Assembly: GCF_900105555.1 (NCBI RefSeq)
Contig: NZ_FNTZ01000001.1
Coordinates: forward strand, 1,426,001 to 1,490,000
Direction: 5' to 3'
From: Pseudomonas coleopterorum
GTDB taxonomy: Bacteria > Pseudomonadota > Gammaproteobacteria > Pseudomonadales > Pseudomonadaceae
Length of the DNA: 64,000 nucleotides
Shown: positions 40,587 to 48,771 of the stretch, piece after piece
Position numbering within the stretch: position 1 is the first letter of the stretch
How the letters are laid out: each line of letters opens with the position of its first letter
Translations under genes and position numbers: made by a program
Notes under the pieces: generated by a model
Told to the model about the DNA's origin: nothing
What the model saw: the letters and a program-made list of their open reading frames with translations, nothing else
Databases searched by the model: none

Positions 40587-41398
40587 GCGGGCAGATGGCC
40601 GCAGGTCTGGTCGAGGAAAGTCTGGATGGCATCGATGCAGGCGGCAGGCTGGCTCAGGTGCGGGCAGTGGCCTTCGTTCTCGACCAGCACCATGCGGCAA
40701 TCGTCGATCACTTGAGTCAGGTATTCGCCAACGGCCCTGGGCGCGATGAAGTCGTCGGAAGACTGGATGACCAGTACCGGTTCGCGTAACTGGCGCACAT
40801 CTTCGCGGCTGTCGGTGAGGAAGGTCACGCGCGCGAAACGTTTGGCGATGTCCGGGTCGGTCTGGCAGAAGCTGTTGGTCAGTTCGGCGCCCAGTTCCGG
40901 CGTTTCCGAGTTGCCCATGATGCGTGGCGCCATCGCACTGGACCAGCCCAGGTAGTTGCTTTCAAGAGTCGAGAGCAGGGCGTCGATGTCGTCGCGGGTG
41001 AAGCCGCCGGGATAGTCCTCGTCGGTGATGTAGGACGGCGAGGGGCCGACCATGGCGTGGGCACTGATCAGCCCGGGGCTCAGGTTGGCAGCCATGACGC
41101 CGGCCATCGCGCCGACCGAATGGCCGATGAACACCACGGGACCCTGTTTGAATTCCTGGATGATTTCGATGATGTCCTCGGCATAGCCCGCCAGCGTCGA
41201 GTACTTGTCGATGTCATAGGCGCCGATATCGGACTTGCCGCATCCGACCATGTCGAACAACACCGTGCGGTAGCGCTTGGCAAAGGTGGGTTCGACCATG
41301 CGCCACATGTTCTGGTCGCAGCCAAACCCATGGGCGAACACCAGCGTCAGAGGCCCCTGGCCCTTGACTACCACATTGTTGCGAGCCTGGACGGACAT
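40583..41398 (-). CDS. RsbQ/KAI2-type alpha/beta hydrolase
   Basis: This 271-residue protein is strongly RsbQ-like: FAHGFGCDQNMW, FDMVGCGKSD, GHSVGAM and GPSPSYI are nearly the Bacillus wording. The triad Ser94, Asp216 and His244 is intact. Homologues include the plant KAI2 and D14 receptors, which hydrolyse and report butenolides. It starts 96 bases from the ydiJ stop with a TetR-like palindrome between, and is followed by its PAS kinase with a four-base overlap. It is expected to process a small hydrophobic molecule for signalling. Confidence 0.9.
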   Translation of the reverse strand: MSVQARNNVVVKGQGPLTLVFAHGFGCDQNMWRMVEPTFAKRYRTVLFDMVGCGKSDIGAYDIDKYSTLAGYAEDIIEIIQEFKQGPVVFIGHSVGAMAGVMAANLSPGLISAHAMVGPSPSYITDEDYPGGFTRDDIDALLSTLESNYLGWSSAMAPRIMGNSETPELGAELTNSFCQTDPDIAKRFARVTFLTDSREDVRQLREPVLVIQSSDDFIAPRAVGEYLTQVIDDCRMVLVENEGHCPHLSQPAACIDAIQTFLDQTCGHLPA

Positions 41399-41440
41399 CC
41401 GAGAAATTCCTGTGTGCGCAAGCGAGCATGCGAGGTCGAT

Positions 41441-41455
41441 TAGACGACTAGTCTA
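41441..41455. promoter_or_regulatory. Operator-like palindrome before the RsbQ-like gene
   Basis: TAGACGACTAGTCTA has perfect TAGAC/GTCTA arms and a central GACTAGTC palindrome, 42 bases before the hydrolase ATG. The shape resembles TetR-family operators. No TetR gene is seen nearby. Confidence 0.5.
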
Positions 41456-41493
41456 CCCGAGCATAGTCACCGACGTCAGGCTCGCCAGCGCTC

Positions 41494-44400
41494 TCAAACG
41501 GTGTTTTTTCTCACGTGCTCCAGCAGGGCCTGTAGCGGGTGACGGACCGTGTGACCTTCTTCGCGTTTGACCTGACTGCGGCAGGAATAGCCGTCGGCAA
41601 GCAGATTGCCCGAGCTCTGGTAGCGGGCCAGCAACGGCTGCCAGGATTGCCCGTAGATGACCTTGGAGGTGGCGACGTTACGCGCTTCATGGCCATAGGT
41701 GCCGGACATGCCGCAGCAGCCGCTGGCCAATACCTGCAGGGTCGCGCCCAGACGGCTGAACACCTGTTGCCAATGGGTGATGCTGTTCGGCTCGTTGGTC
41801 TTCTCGGTGCAATGCGGCAACAGCTGGTAGACGCCGCCGGTGCCGGGCTCGCCGGTCTGCGGCAGTACCTGGGCCAGCCATTCCTGTGGCAGCAGAACGG
41901 TCGGTGCCTGGTCGTGGCCCAGGGTTTTCGCGTACTCCTGGCGGTACACCAGGGTCATGGCTGGGTCCAGGCCGACCAGGGCGATGCCGCTGGCCTGCAA
42001 TTGCCGCAGCGACTGGGCGTTGTGCCGGGCGGCCTTGTCGAACGCACCGAGGAAACCCTGTACCTGCAACGGCTTGCCGTTGGCAGCGAAGGGGGCCAGG
42101 TAGATGTCGAAACCCAGGCGCGAAATCAGCTCGAGCCAGTCGGCCATTACCGGCGTGTCGAAGTAGCGGGTGAAAGCATCCTGCACCAGGATCACGCTGC
42201 GCTGACGCTGCTCGGAAGTCAGCCGGGCGAGACGATCGGCGGTCGCCGCGCGCACGTTCCAGTCGCGACAGTGAGCCTGGAAATCCACCAGGCTCAGCAA
42301 CGGGCTGTCGACCATGCCCGCCACGCGTTGCAGTGCCTGTTGCACCGGCGCGAAGGACATGACCGCGTTGTAGGCGCGGGGAAAGCGCGCCAGGTACGGG
42401 ATGCTGAATTCCAGCGAGCCGATCAGGTAATCCTTCAACGGTCGCAGATAGCGCCCGTGGTACAGCTGCAGAAAGCGCGCACGGAATTCCGGCACGTTGA
42501 CCTTGACCGGGCACTGCCCCGCGCACGACTTGCAGGCCAGGCAGCCGGCCATGGCGTCGTACACCTCGTGGGAAAAGTCGTCGCGGCCCATGCGCCGGGC
42601 CAAGCTGTTGCGCGCACGCTGGAACAGGTTGCCGCCCGCGCTCTGCAGCACGTTGGCGCCGTGCAGGCCCTGCAGGCGCAGCCATTCGCGGATCAGCGAG
42701 GCACGGCCCTTGGGCGAATGAATACGGTTGCGTGTGGCTTTCCACGACGGGCACATGGCGTCGTTCGGGTCGAAGTTGTAGCACGCACCGTTGCCGTTGC
42801 AGTGCACGGCGCTGTCGTAGCTCTGCCAGACCCGCTCGTCGATGCTGCGGTCCAGTTCGCCACGCAAGGTCACTTCGTCGACCTGGGTCAGTCGCGCGTC
42901 GGCGACAGTGGCGGGTGTGGCGATCTTGCCCGGGTTGAGCTGGTTGAACGGATCGAAGGCGGCCTTGAGTGCCTGCAGGGCTGGATACAGCTCGCCGAAG
43001 TACTCTGGCACGTATTGCGAGCGCAGGCCCTTGCCGTGCTCGCCCCAGAGCAGGCCACCGTGCCGCTGGGTGAGCGCCGCGACCTCGTCGGAAATGGGCC
43101 GGATCAGCGCGGCCTGGCGCGGGTCCTTCATGTCCAGGATCGGCCGCACGTGCAGCACGCCGGCATCGACATGGCCGAACATGCCGTACTGCAGGCCGTA
43201 ACCGTCGAGCAGTGCACGGAACTCGCCGATGTAGGCCGCCAGGTTCTGCGGCGGCACGGCGGTGTCCTCGACGAATGGCTGCGGCCGCGCTTCGCCCTGA
43301 ACGTTGCCGAGCAGGCCCACGGCGCGCTTGCGCATCGCGTAGACCCGGCTCACCGCCAGGGCGCCGACCGCCAGCGTGTGGCCCAGGCGCGGCACCGTGG
43401 TGTCCTGCTGCAGGTGGGCAATGAACTGTTCGACACGCTGCTCGACCGCGCCCAGGTCGTCGCCGCTGAATTCCACCAGATTGATGCCCAGGGTCGGCGC
43501 CTGTGCGTCGGTGGGAAAGTATTCGGCCACGCCATGCCAGACGATGTCGTTCATGGCCAGCAGGAGGACCTTGGAGTCCACGGTTTCGATCGACAGCGGC
43601 TGGTGCGCCATCAAGGCATTGGCGTCGTTGAGCGCGTCCATGAAGCCGGCATAGCGCACATTGACCAGAATGGAATGCCTGGGGATCGGCAGCACGTTGA
43701 GCTTGGCTTCGACGATGAAGCCCAGCGAGCCTTCCGAGCCGCAGAGTACGCTGTTCAGGTTGAAGCGCCCGTCGGCCTCGCGCAGGTGGGCCAGGTCATA
43801 GCCGGTGAGGCAGCGGTTGAGTTTGGGGAAGACCGCGTCGATCAGTTCGGCCTGCTCGCCGGCGATGGTCGCTGCGCACCGATAGACCTCGGCGATGCGG
43901 CCGTCGCCCGCGCGGTTGGCTTGTAACTGCGACGCGTCGAGGCTGTGGCTGTGCAGGCGCTCGCCGCCCAGCAGCAGGGTGGTCAGCTCCAGCACGTGGT
44001 CGCGGGTCTTGCCGTAGGTGCAGCTGCCCTGGCCGCTGGCGTCGGTGTTGATCATGCCGCCAATGGTCGCGCGGTTGGAGGTCGACAACTCGGGGGCGAA
44101 GAACAGTCCATGGGGCTTCAGGGCCGCGTTGAGCTGATCCTTGACCACGCCGCTCTGGACCCGCACCCAACGCTCTTCGACGTTGATCTCCAGCACCTGG
44201 TTCATGTGCCGGGACAGGTCCACCACCAGGCCATCGGTCAGCGACTGGCCGTTGGTGCCGGTGCCGCCGCCGCGTGGGGTCAGTACTACCCTGCGATGTT
44301 CCGGCTGGCTGGCCAGGCGGGTCAGGAGCTGCACGTCGGCCTCGTGCCGAGGGAATACGGCGGCCTGGGGCTGGCGCTGATAGATCGAGTTGTCCGTGGC

Positions 44401-44523
44401 CAGCACCGTGCGCATGGCGTAGTCGTCGACGATCTCGCCCTGGAAACCTGCACGTTCGAGCTGACGCAGCAGCGCCTGATAGGGCGCAAGAGGAGCTTTC
44501 TGGCGGGACAGTTCGGCGATCAT
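41494..44523 (-). CDS. ydiJ: D-2-hydroxyglutarate dehydrogenase YdiJ (FAD and iron-sulfur)
   Basis: This is a 1009-residue fusion of a FAD-binding type 4 oxidase domain (about 1-530, TPRGGGTGTNGQ), a ferredoxin-like iron-sulfur region with CNGNGACYNFD and CLACKSCAGQCPVK, and a C-terminal CCG-type domain (GCCGMSGTYGH). The length and wording match E. coli YdiJ, which oxidises D-2-hydroxyglutarate and feeds electrons to the respiratory chain. The start at 44523 aligns with the E. coli N terminus (MIPQ-type); the frame is open upstream to 44646, and Met at 44571 is possible. A LysR gene is divergent. Confidence 0.9.
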   Translation of the reverse strand: MIAELSRQKAPLAPYQALLRQLERAGFQGEIVDDYAMRTVLATDNSIYQRQPQAAVFPRHEADVQLLTRLASQPEHRRVVLTPRGGGTGTNGQSLTDGLVVDLSRHMNQVLEINVEERWVRVQSGVVKDQLNAALKPHGLFFAPELSTSNRATIGGMINTDASGQGSCTYGKTRDHVLELTTLLLGGERLHSHSLDASQLQANRAGDGRIAEVYRCAATIAGEQAELIDAVFPKLNRCLTGYDLAHLREADGRFNLNSVLCGSEGSLGFIVEAKLNVLPIPRHSILVNVRYAGFMDALNDANALMAHQPLSIETVDSKVLLLAMNDIVWHGVAEYFPTDAQAPTLGINLVEFSGDDLGAVEQRVEQFIAHLQQDTTVPRLGHTLAVGALAVSRVYAMRKRAVGLLGNVQGEARPQPFVEDTAVPPQNLAAYIGEFRALLDGYGLQYGMFGHVDAGVLHVRPILDMKDPRQAALIRPISDEVAALTQRHGGLLWGEHGKGLRSQYVPEYFGELYPALQALKAAFDPFNQLNPGKIATPATVADARLTQVDEVTLRGELDRSIDERVWQSYDSAVHCNGNGACYNFDPNDAMCPSWKATRNRIHSPKGRASLIREWLRLQGLHGANVLQSAGGNLFQRARNSLARRMGRDDFSHEVYDAMAGCLACKSCAGQCPVKVNVPEFRARFLQLYHGRYLRPLKDYLIGSLEFSIPYLARFPRAYNAVMSFAPVQQALQRVAGMVDSPLLSLVDFQAHCRDWNVRAATADRLARLTSEQRQRSVILVQDAFTRYFDTPVMADWLELISRLGFDIYLAPFAANGKPLQVQGFLGAFDKAARHNAQSLRQLQASGIALVGLDPAMTLVYRQEYAKTLGHDQAPTVLLPQEWLAQVLPQTGEPGTGGVYQLLPHCTEKTNEPNSITHWQQVFSRLGATLQVLASGCCGMSGTYGHEARNVATSKVIYGQSWQPLLARYQSSGNLLADGYSCRSQVKREEGHTVRHPLQALLEHVRKNTV

Positions 44524-44725
44524 GGCAGTCGGAATCCGGCGGGGCAGTGGATTTGCATTCGAAACAGGCATGTGTGCAATGGGCCGAGGCGCGCGGTGAT
44601 CGAGTTCGAAGAGCCGATCGTATCTACCGCAGGGGCCTTGCATCATGACGTGCGTGACCGTATTTTCGCCGACACGGGCCCACTGGGCAAACGTATATCC
44701 TTCGCTTTTTGCATGAGCTCAATGA

Positions 44726-45631
44726 ATGAATCCTCGACGGCTCACACCTTCCATGTCGTTGCTGCTGGCGTTCGAAGCTGCGGGTCGCCACGGCAGTTTC
44801 ACCCGGGCGGCGGCCGAACTGGCCTTGACTCAGAGCGCGGTGAGTCGGCAGGTGCAGGCCCTCGAAGCGCTGCTAGAGGTGGCGTTGTTCAAACGTGAAG
44901 GCAGGCACATCGAGTTGACCGCAGCAGGCGCGCTGTACCAGCACGAGCTGGCTGGCGCCCTGGCGCGGATTCGCGGCGCCACCCTGCAGACCATTTCCCA
45001 TCGCATCGAGGCCGATACCCTGCACCTGGCGGTGCTGCCGACCTTCGCATCCAAATGGCTGATGCCGCGGATGGGAGACTTCTATGGGCGCCACCCCGGC
45101 AGTCTGGTGCATCTTCATTCGCGCATCGTGCGCGGTGACCTGTCCGAAGGCGTGCAGGACATGAGCGCGATCATCTGCGCGGGGTCGGGGCAGTGGCCGG
45201 GCTATGTGGCGCATCGATTGCTCTCGGAGAAGCTGGTGGTGGTGGCCAGCCCCAAGGCTTTGCCCGCTCATGAGCAGATGTCCGTGCAGGATGCAGGGCG
45301 GCAGTTGCTGCTGGGCGTGGTGTCGCGGCCACACGCGTGGTCGGACTGGTTTGCCAGCGTCGGGTTGACCGGCTCGTCGACCCTGCGCCTGGGGCCGAGC
45401 TTCGAACACACGGCGCACCTGATCCAGGCGGTCATCGCCGGGATAGGCATCGGGCTAGTGCCGCGCATTCTGGTACAGGACGAAATCGCCCAGGGTGAGT
45501 TGGTGACCCTCTTCGAGCCTATGGAAAGCGGCCGCGGGTATTACCTGGCGTATCCCACCCACAATCAGCAACTGCCGTCGCTGGTGGCCTTTCGCGAGTG
45601 GTTGCTGTCCATTCCGTTTCCGGACAGTTGA
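44726..45631 (+). CDS. LysR-family transcriptional regulator, divergent from ydiJ
   Basis: This 301-residue LysR protein has the winged helix-turn-helix (about 10-65, FTRAAAELALTQSAVSRQVQ) and a periplasmic-binding-like effector domain. It is of the GcvA-like group (VVASPKALP). The divergent location suggests control of ydiJ and itself. The Met at residue 10 is an alternative start. The ydiJ-lysR spacing is about 200 bases from the chosen starts. Confidence 0.88.
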   Translation: MNPRRLTPSMSLLLAFEAAGRHGSFTRAAAELALTQSAVSRQVQALEALLEVALFKREGRHIELTAAGALYQHELAGALARIRGATLQTISHRIEADTLHLAVLPTFASKWLMPRMGDFYGRHPGSLVHLHSRIVRGDLSEGVQDMSAIICAGSGQWPGYVAHRLLSEKLVVVASPKALPAHEQMSVQDAGRQLLLGVVSRPHAWSDWFASVGLTGSSTLRLGPSFEHTAHLIQAVIAGIGIGLVPRILVQDEIAQGELVTLFEPMESGRGYYLAYPTHNQQLPSLVAFREWLLSIPFPDS

Positions 45632-45647
45632 GGTTGCAGGCCTGAAA

Positions 45648-45700
45648 GATCGTGGGATGCCCTTCGCGGGCAGAGCCCGCTCCCACAAATACCGCGATCT
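45648..45700. repeat. Single REP element, same family as the gyrA-serC pair
   Basis: The core GCAGAGCCCGCTCCCAC lies at about 45670-45686 and is flanked by GATCG and CGATC inverted arms. It follows the LysR stop and shares its core with 13546-13659. Confidence 0.8.
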
Positions 45701-45807
45701 TCTGAAGCATCCTGTTGGTCGAGGGGTTGCACACGTTCTGTAGCAACTCGCTGACAAACCATCGAAGGGGCCGGCTGTCAGAGTGCCACTGACCGTGAGG
45801 AATAGCC

Positions 45808-46941
45808 GTGTTCCACATCTATGCGACTGTCGCGTTTCTGTATGTTGCGCTGCGCTTCATCTACCCATTGCCCTTGGCCGCCGGCTGGCGTTTGCTGATC
45901 GGTCTGGTACTGCTGGCCGCGTCCAAATACCACATGCTGATTCTGGCGTTCACCGGGACCATGTACTCGCCTGAAGTCCCCTATTGGGTGGCGTACAGCG
46001 CTGGCTGGGCCTTTACCGGGTTTGCGCTGCTGTTCGCTTTCGTGCTGGTGCTTGATCTGGGCATCCTGTTGACCCGCCTGGTCCGTCGCCGCGCTTCGTC
46101 ACGCAGGGCCCTGGCCAAATGGCGCTATGGCGTGGCAGCGCTGGCGGTGGTGGTCTCCGGCTTCGGCGTGGCCCAGGCCACTCGCGTGCCGGACGTGCGC
46201 CAGGTGGACATCCAGATACCCGGGCTGGCGCCAGCGCTGGATGGGTTCCGGCTGGTGCAGCTGTCCGACCTGCACATCAGCGTGCTGTTTCCCGAGCCCT
46301 GGGTGGAAGAAGTCGTCACGCGCACCAACGCGCTGGCGCCGGATCTGGTGGTGATCACCGGGGACCTCATCGACGGCACCCTGCAGGCACGGGCCACCGA
46401 CGTGCGACCGCTGGCGAAGCTGCGCGCCCGCGATGGCGTGATCGCGATTCCCGGCAACCACGAGTATTACTTCGGCAACGAAGGCTGGATGGCCAAGTTC
46501 CGCGAAGCGGGCATGCACAGCCTGATCAACCAGCATGAGGTGGTCGGCGATACACGCGGGCAACTGGTCATCGCCGGTATCACCGACAAGGTCGCCACCC
46601 GGTACGGAGGTAGCGCACCGGACCTGGATCTGGCCCTGCGCGGTGCACCGGCCGATGCGCCGATCGTGCTGCTCAACCATCGACCCGCCGGGATCGACCA
46701 GGCGATCGCCGCCGGGGTCGATCTGCAGCTGTCAGGGCACACCCATGGCGGCATGATTCGCGGTTTCGATCAGGTGGTGGCCAAGGCCAACGAGGGGTTC
46801 GTGTCCGGGTTGTACCGCCGTGCAGGTCTGCAGTTGTATGTCAGCAATGGCAGCGGGTTGTGGAACGGCTTTCCGATTCGTTTGGGGGTGCCGTCGGAAA
46901 TCACCGAGTTCACCTTGCGCGCAGTGCCGACCGGACGTTGA
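45808..46941 (+). CDS. Membrane-anchored metallophosphoesterase (YkuE/YaeI type)
   Basis: This 377-residue protein has three or four N-terminal helices (to about residue 125) and a calcineurin-like domain with LSDLHIS, GDLIDG, GNHEYY and SGHTHGG metal motifs. The YkuE/YaeI branch includes UDP-diacylglucosamine pyrophosphohydrolase-like and phosphodiesterase enzymes acting at membranes. It uses a GTG start preceded by GAGGAA. Orientation of the catalytic domain (cytoplasm or periplasm) is not clear. Confidence 0.86.
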   Translation: MFHIYATVAFLYVALRFIYPLPLAAGWRLLIGLVLLAASKYHMLILAFTGTMYSPEVPYWVAYSAGWAFTGFALLFAFVLVLDLGILLTRLVRRRASSRRALAKWRYGVAALAVVVSGFGVAQATRVPDVRQVDIQIPGLAPALDGFRLVQLSDLHISVLFPEPWVEEVVTRTNALAPDLVVITGDLIDGTLQARATDVRPLAKLRARDGVIAIPGNHEYYFGNEGWMAKFREAGMHSLINQHEVVGDTRGQLVIAGITDKVATRYGGSAPDLDLALRGAPADAPIVLLNHRPAGIDQAIAAGVDLQLSGHTHGGMIRGFDQVVAKANEGFVSGLYRRAGLQLYVSNGSGLWNGFPIRLGVPSEITEFTLRAVPTGR

Positions 46942-47020
46942 GTCGTGATGTGGAGTGAATCAATGGCGTGCATTGCACTCCTTTGTTTGAAGGGTTTTTC
47001 ATCACATGAGGAGCAAAACC

Positions 47021-47230
47021 ATGAGCCATGCATTCAAGGTGGGTGACGCGGTGCGCTGGAATTCCGAGGCGGGGGAGATTCACGGCAAGGTGACCAAGGT
47101 TCACGTCAAGGACGTGGAGTTCATGGGCAAACACCGGCCGGCGTCCAAGGACGAGCCGCAGTACGAGGTCAAGAGCGACAAGACGGGTCATTCGGCGCTG
47201 CATCACGGTGATGCCTTGCACAAAGCATGA
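47021..47230 (+). CDS. DUF2945 (hypervirulence-associated TUDOR-like) small protein
   Basis: This 69-residue basic protein has the DUF2945 pattern FKVGDAVRWNSEAGEIHGKVTK opening (seen in pieces at residues 4-25) and the ending YEVKSDKTGHSALHHGDAL. The fold is a small SH3/Tudor-like barrel. GAGGAG precedes the ATG at 47021; an ATG five codons earlier overlaps that site. Function is unknown in bacteria; stress-related roles have been suggested for the family. Confidence 0.85.
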   Translation: MSHAFKVGDAVRWNSEAGEIHGKVTKVHVKDVEFMGKHRPASKDEPQYEVKSDKTGHSALHHGDALHKA

Positions 47231-47242
47231 ACGTCGTCTGCG

Positions 47243-47344
47243 CCCCCGTGTAGCAGCGGCGCAAGCCGCGTCGGCGTCGTATGCGCAGTGTCAGGCGTAT
47301 TGCGGCGAGGCCGGACGCGGCTTGCGCCGCTGCTATAGGGGCGG
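47243..47344. repeat. Inverted REP pair (REPIN) between DUF2945 and yghU
   Basis: GTAGCAGCGGCGCAAGCCGC (47249-47268) faces GCGGCTTGCGCCGCTGCTAT (47317-47336) across about 48 bases. Family is that of 36901-36998 and 34261-34298. It sits between convergent genes. Confidence 0.87.
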
Positions 47345-47361
47345 TGCAAGCCGGGATGGGG

Positions 47362-48201
47362 TTATTTGAAGTCGGCGGCGCTATGGCGTTCGGGGACTTG
47401 GGTCGCTTCATCGCCCCAGGTGCGGTTGACACGTTGACCGCGCTGCACGGCGGGACGTTGGGCGATCTCTTCGGCCCAGCGCTGCAGGTGAGGATACTCG
47501 TCAACCGCCAGGAATTGCGCTGCGTCGTACAGATTGCCGCGCACCAGTTGCCCATACCACGGCCAGATCGCAATGTCGGCCACGGTGTATTCGTTGCCGG
47601 CTATGAAGCGCGTCTCGGCCAGCCGCTTGTCCAGTACATCCAGCTGACGCTTGGCTTCCATGGTGAACCGGTTGATCGGGTACTCCAGCTTCTCCGGCGC
47701 ATAGGCATAGAAGTGCCCGAAGCCGCCACCCAGATAGGGGGCTGCGCCCATCTGCCAGAACAGCCAGTTCATGGCCTCGGTGCGTGCTGCTACATCGGTG
47801 GGCAGGAACTCGCCGAACTTCTGCGCCAGGTGGATCAGGATGGAGCCTGACTCGAACACCCGCACGCCGGCACCTTCACTGTGATCCACCAGCGCCGGGA
47901 TCTTCGAGTTCGGATTGATCTCGACGAACCCGCTGGAGAACTGATCGCCTTCGCCGATGCGAATCGGCCAGGCGTCGTATTCGGCATCGGCGTGGCCCAG
48001 TTCCAGCAGCTCTTCGAGCATGATGCTCACCTTGACGCCGTTGGGGGTCGCCAGGGAATACAGCTGGAACGGGTGCTTGCCCACGGGCAGGGTCTGCTCA
48101 TGGGTAGCGCCGGCGGTCGGGCGGTTGGTCTTGGAAAACTGGCCGCCGGATTCCGCGTCGTTTTTCCAGACCTTGGGTGGAACGTAGGGGGTAGGGCTCA
48201 T
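47362..48201 (-). CDS. yghU: YghU-type glutathione S-transferase / disulfide reductase
   Basis: The 279-residue Nu-class GST has the N-terminal extension PPKVW, the thioredoxin-like domain with ATPNGVKV and the helical domain with ADIAIWPWYG. YghU binds two glutathiones and reduces disulfides rather than conjugating electrophiles. AGGAGG lies before the ATG at 48201. An 11-codon longer frame lacks a ribosome site. It is transcribed away from tRNA-Gln. Confidence 0.93.
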   Translation of the reverse strand: MSPTPYVPPKVWKNDAESGGQFSKTNRPTAGATHEQTLPVGKHPFQLYSLATPNGVKVSIMLEELLELGHADAEYDAWPIRIGEGDQFSSGFVEINPNSKIPALVDHSEGAGVRVFESGSILIHLAQKFGEFLPTDVAARTEAMNWLFWQMGAAPYLGGGFGHFYAYAPEKLEYPINRFTMEAKRQLDVLDKRLAETRFIAGNEYTVADIAIWPWYGQLVRGNLYDAAQFLAVDEYPHLQRWAEEIAQRPAVQRGQRVNRTWGDEATQVPERHSAADFK

Positions 48202-48323
48202 GAAGTGTGCCTCCTGATAGGGTTGAAGATGCACGCCGGGCGTGGCAAGTGGGCGATGAAGATAGGACTTGGCACAGGCGCGTACAGTTCATCCCTGCAC
48301 CGTTTGAAGCCGGGTCCAGTGAC

Positions 48324-48347
48324 GCCGGAAAGCAACCGGCTGTTTTT
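48324..48347 (+). terminator. Orphan intrinsic terminator upstream of tRNA-Gln
   Basis: GCCGG, a seven-base loop and CCGGC are followed by TGTTTTT. The nearest plus-strand gene upstream ends more than 1000 bases away, and yghU runs the other way, so what it terminates is unclear. A short unannotated RNA from about 48210 on is possible. Confidence 0.45.
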
Positions 48348-48449
48348 GAAGAATATTTATTGCAATTGGGGTTTCCTGCGCGAAAGAAACCTGATAAATT
48401 CCCGCTCGTTCATGCAGAGGCCAGCAACTGGCTTTCTCGCACCGGATAC

Positions 48450-48524
48450 AGGGGCGTCGCCAAGCGGTAAGGCAGCAGGTTTTGATCCTGCCATGCGTTG
48501 GTTCGAATCCAGCCGCCCCTGCCA
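48450..48524 (+). tRNA. tRNA-Gln (anticodon UUG)
   Basis: The acceptor stem AGGGGCG pairs with CGCCCCT, the anticodon stem GCAGG/CCTGC encloses the loop TTTTGAT with TTG at 48482-48484, the T loop is GTTCGAATC, and CCA is encoded. All four arms fold without mismatch problems. No partner tRNA lies beside it. Confidence 0.93.
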
Positions 48525-48771
48525 TTATCCACGTCATATCGACACTGCACATGAACCCGGCACATGACGTGCACCTTCTGCTTCACCTTCCTGTTCGCAC
48601 ATGATTTCTCCACCCGCTGTACACGCTCGTCTCGCTTTCAGGATACGTGGCCTGTTCAAGGTGTGGCGCTGTCTGCAAGTCGTTTCACGTGAACCACCGG
48701 ACACCCTTGACGCCGCGCGCGCTCGGGAACCCCGCTGCCAGGTCACTGCCTAACACACACGTAGCAATGCA

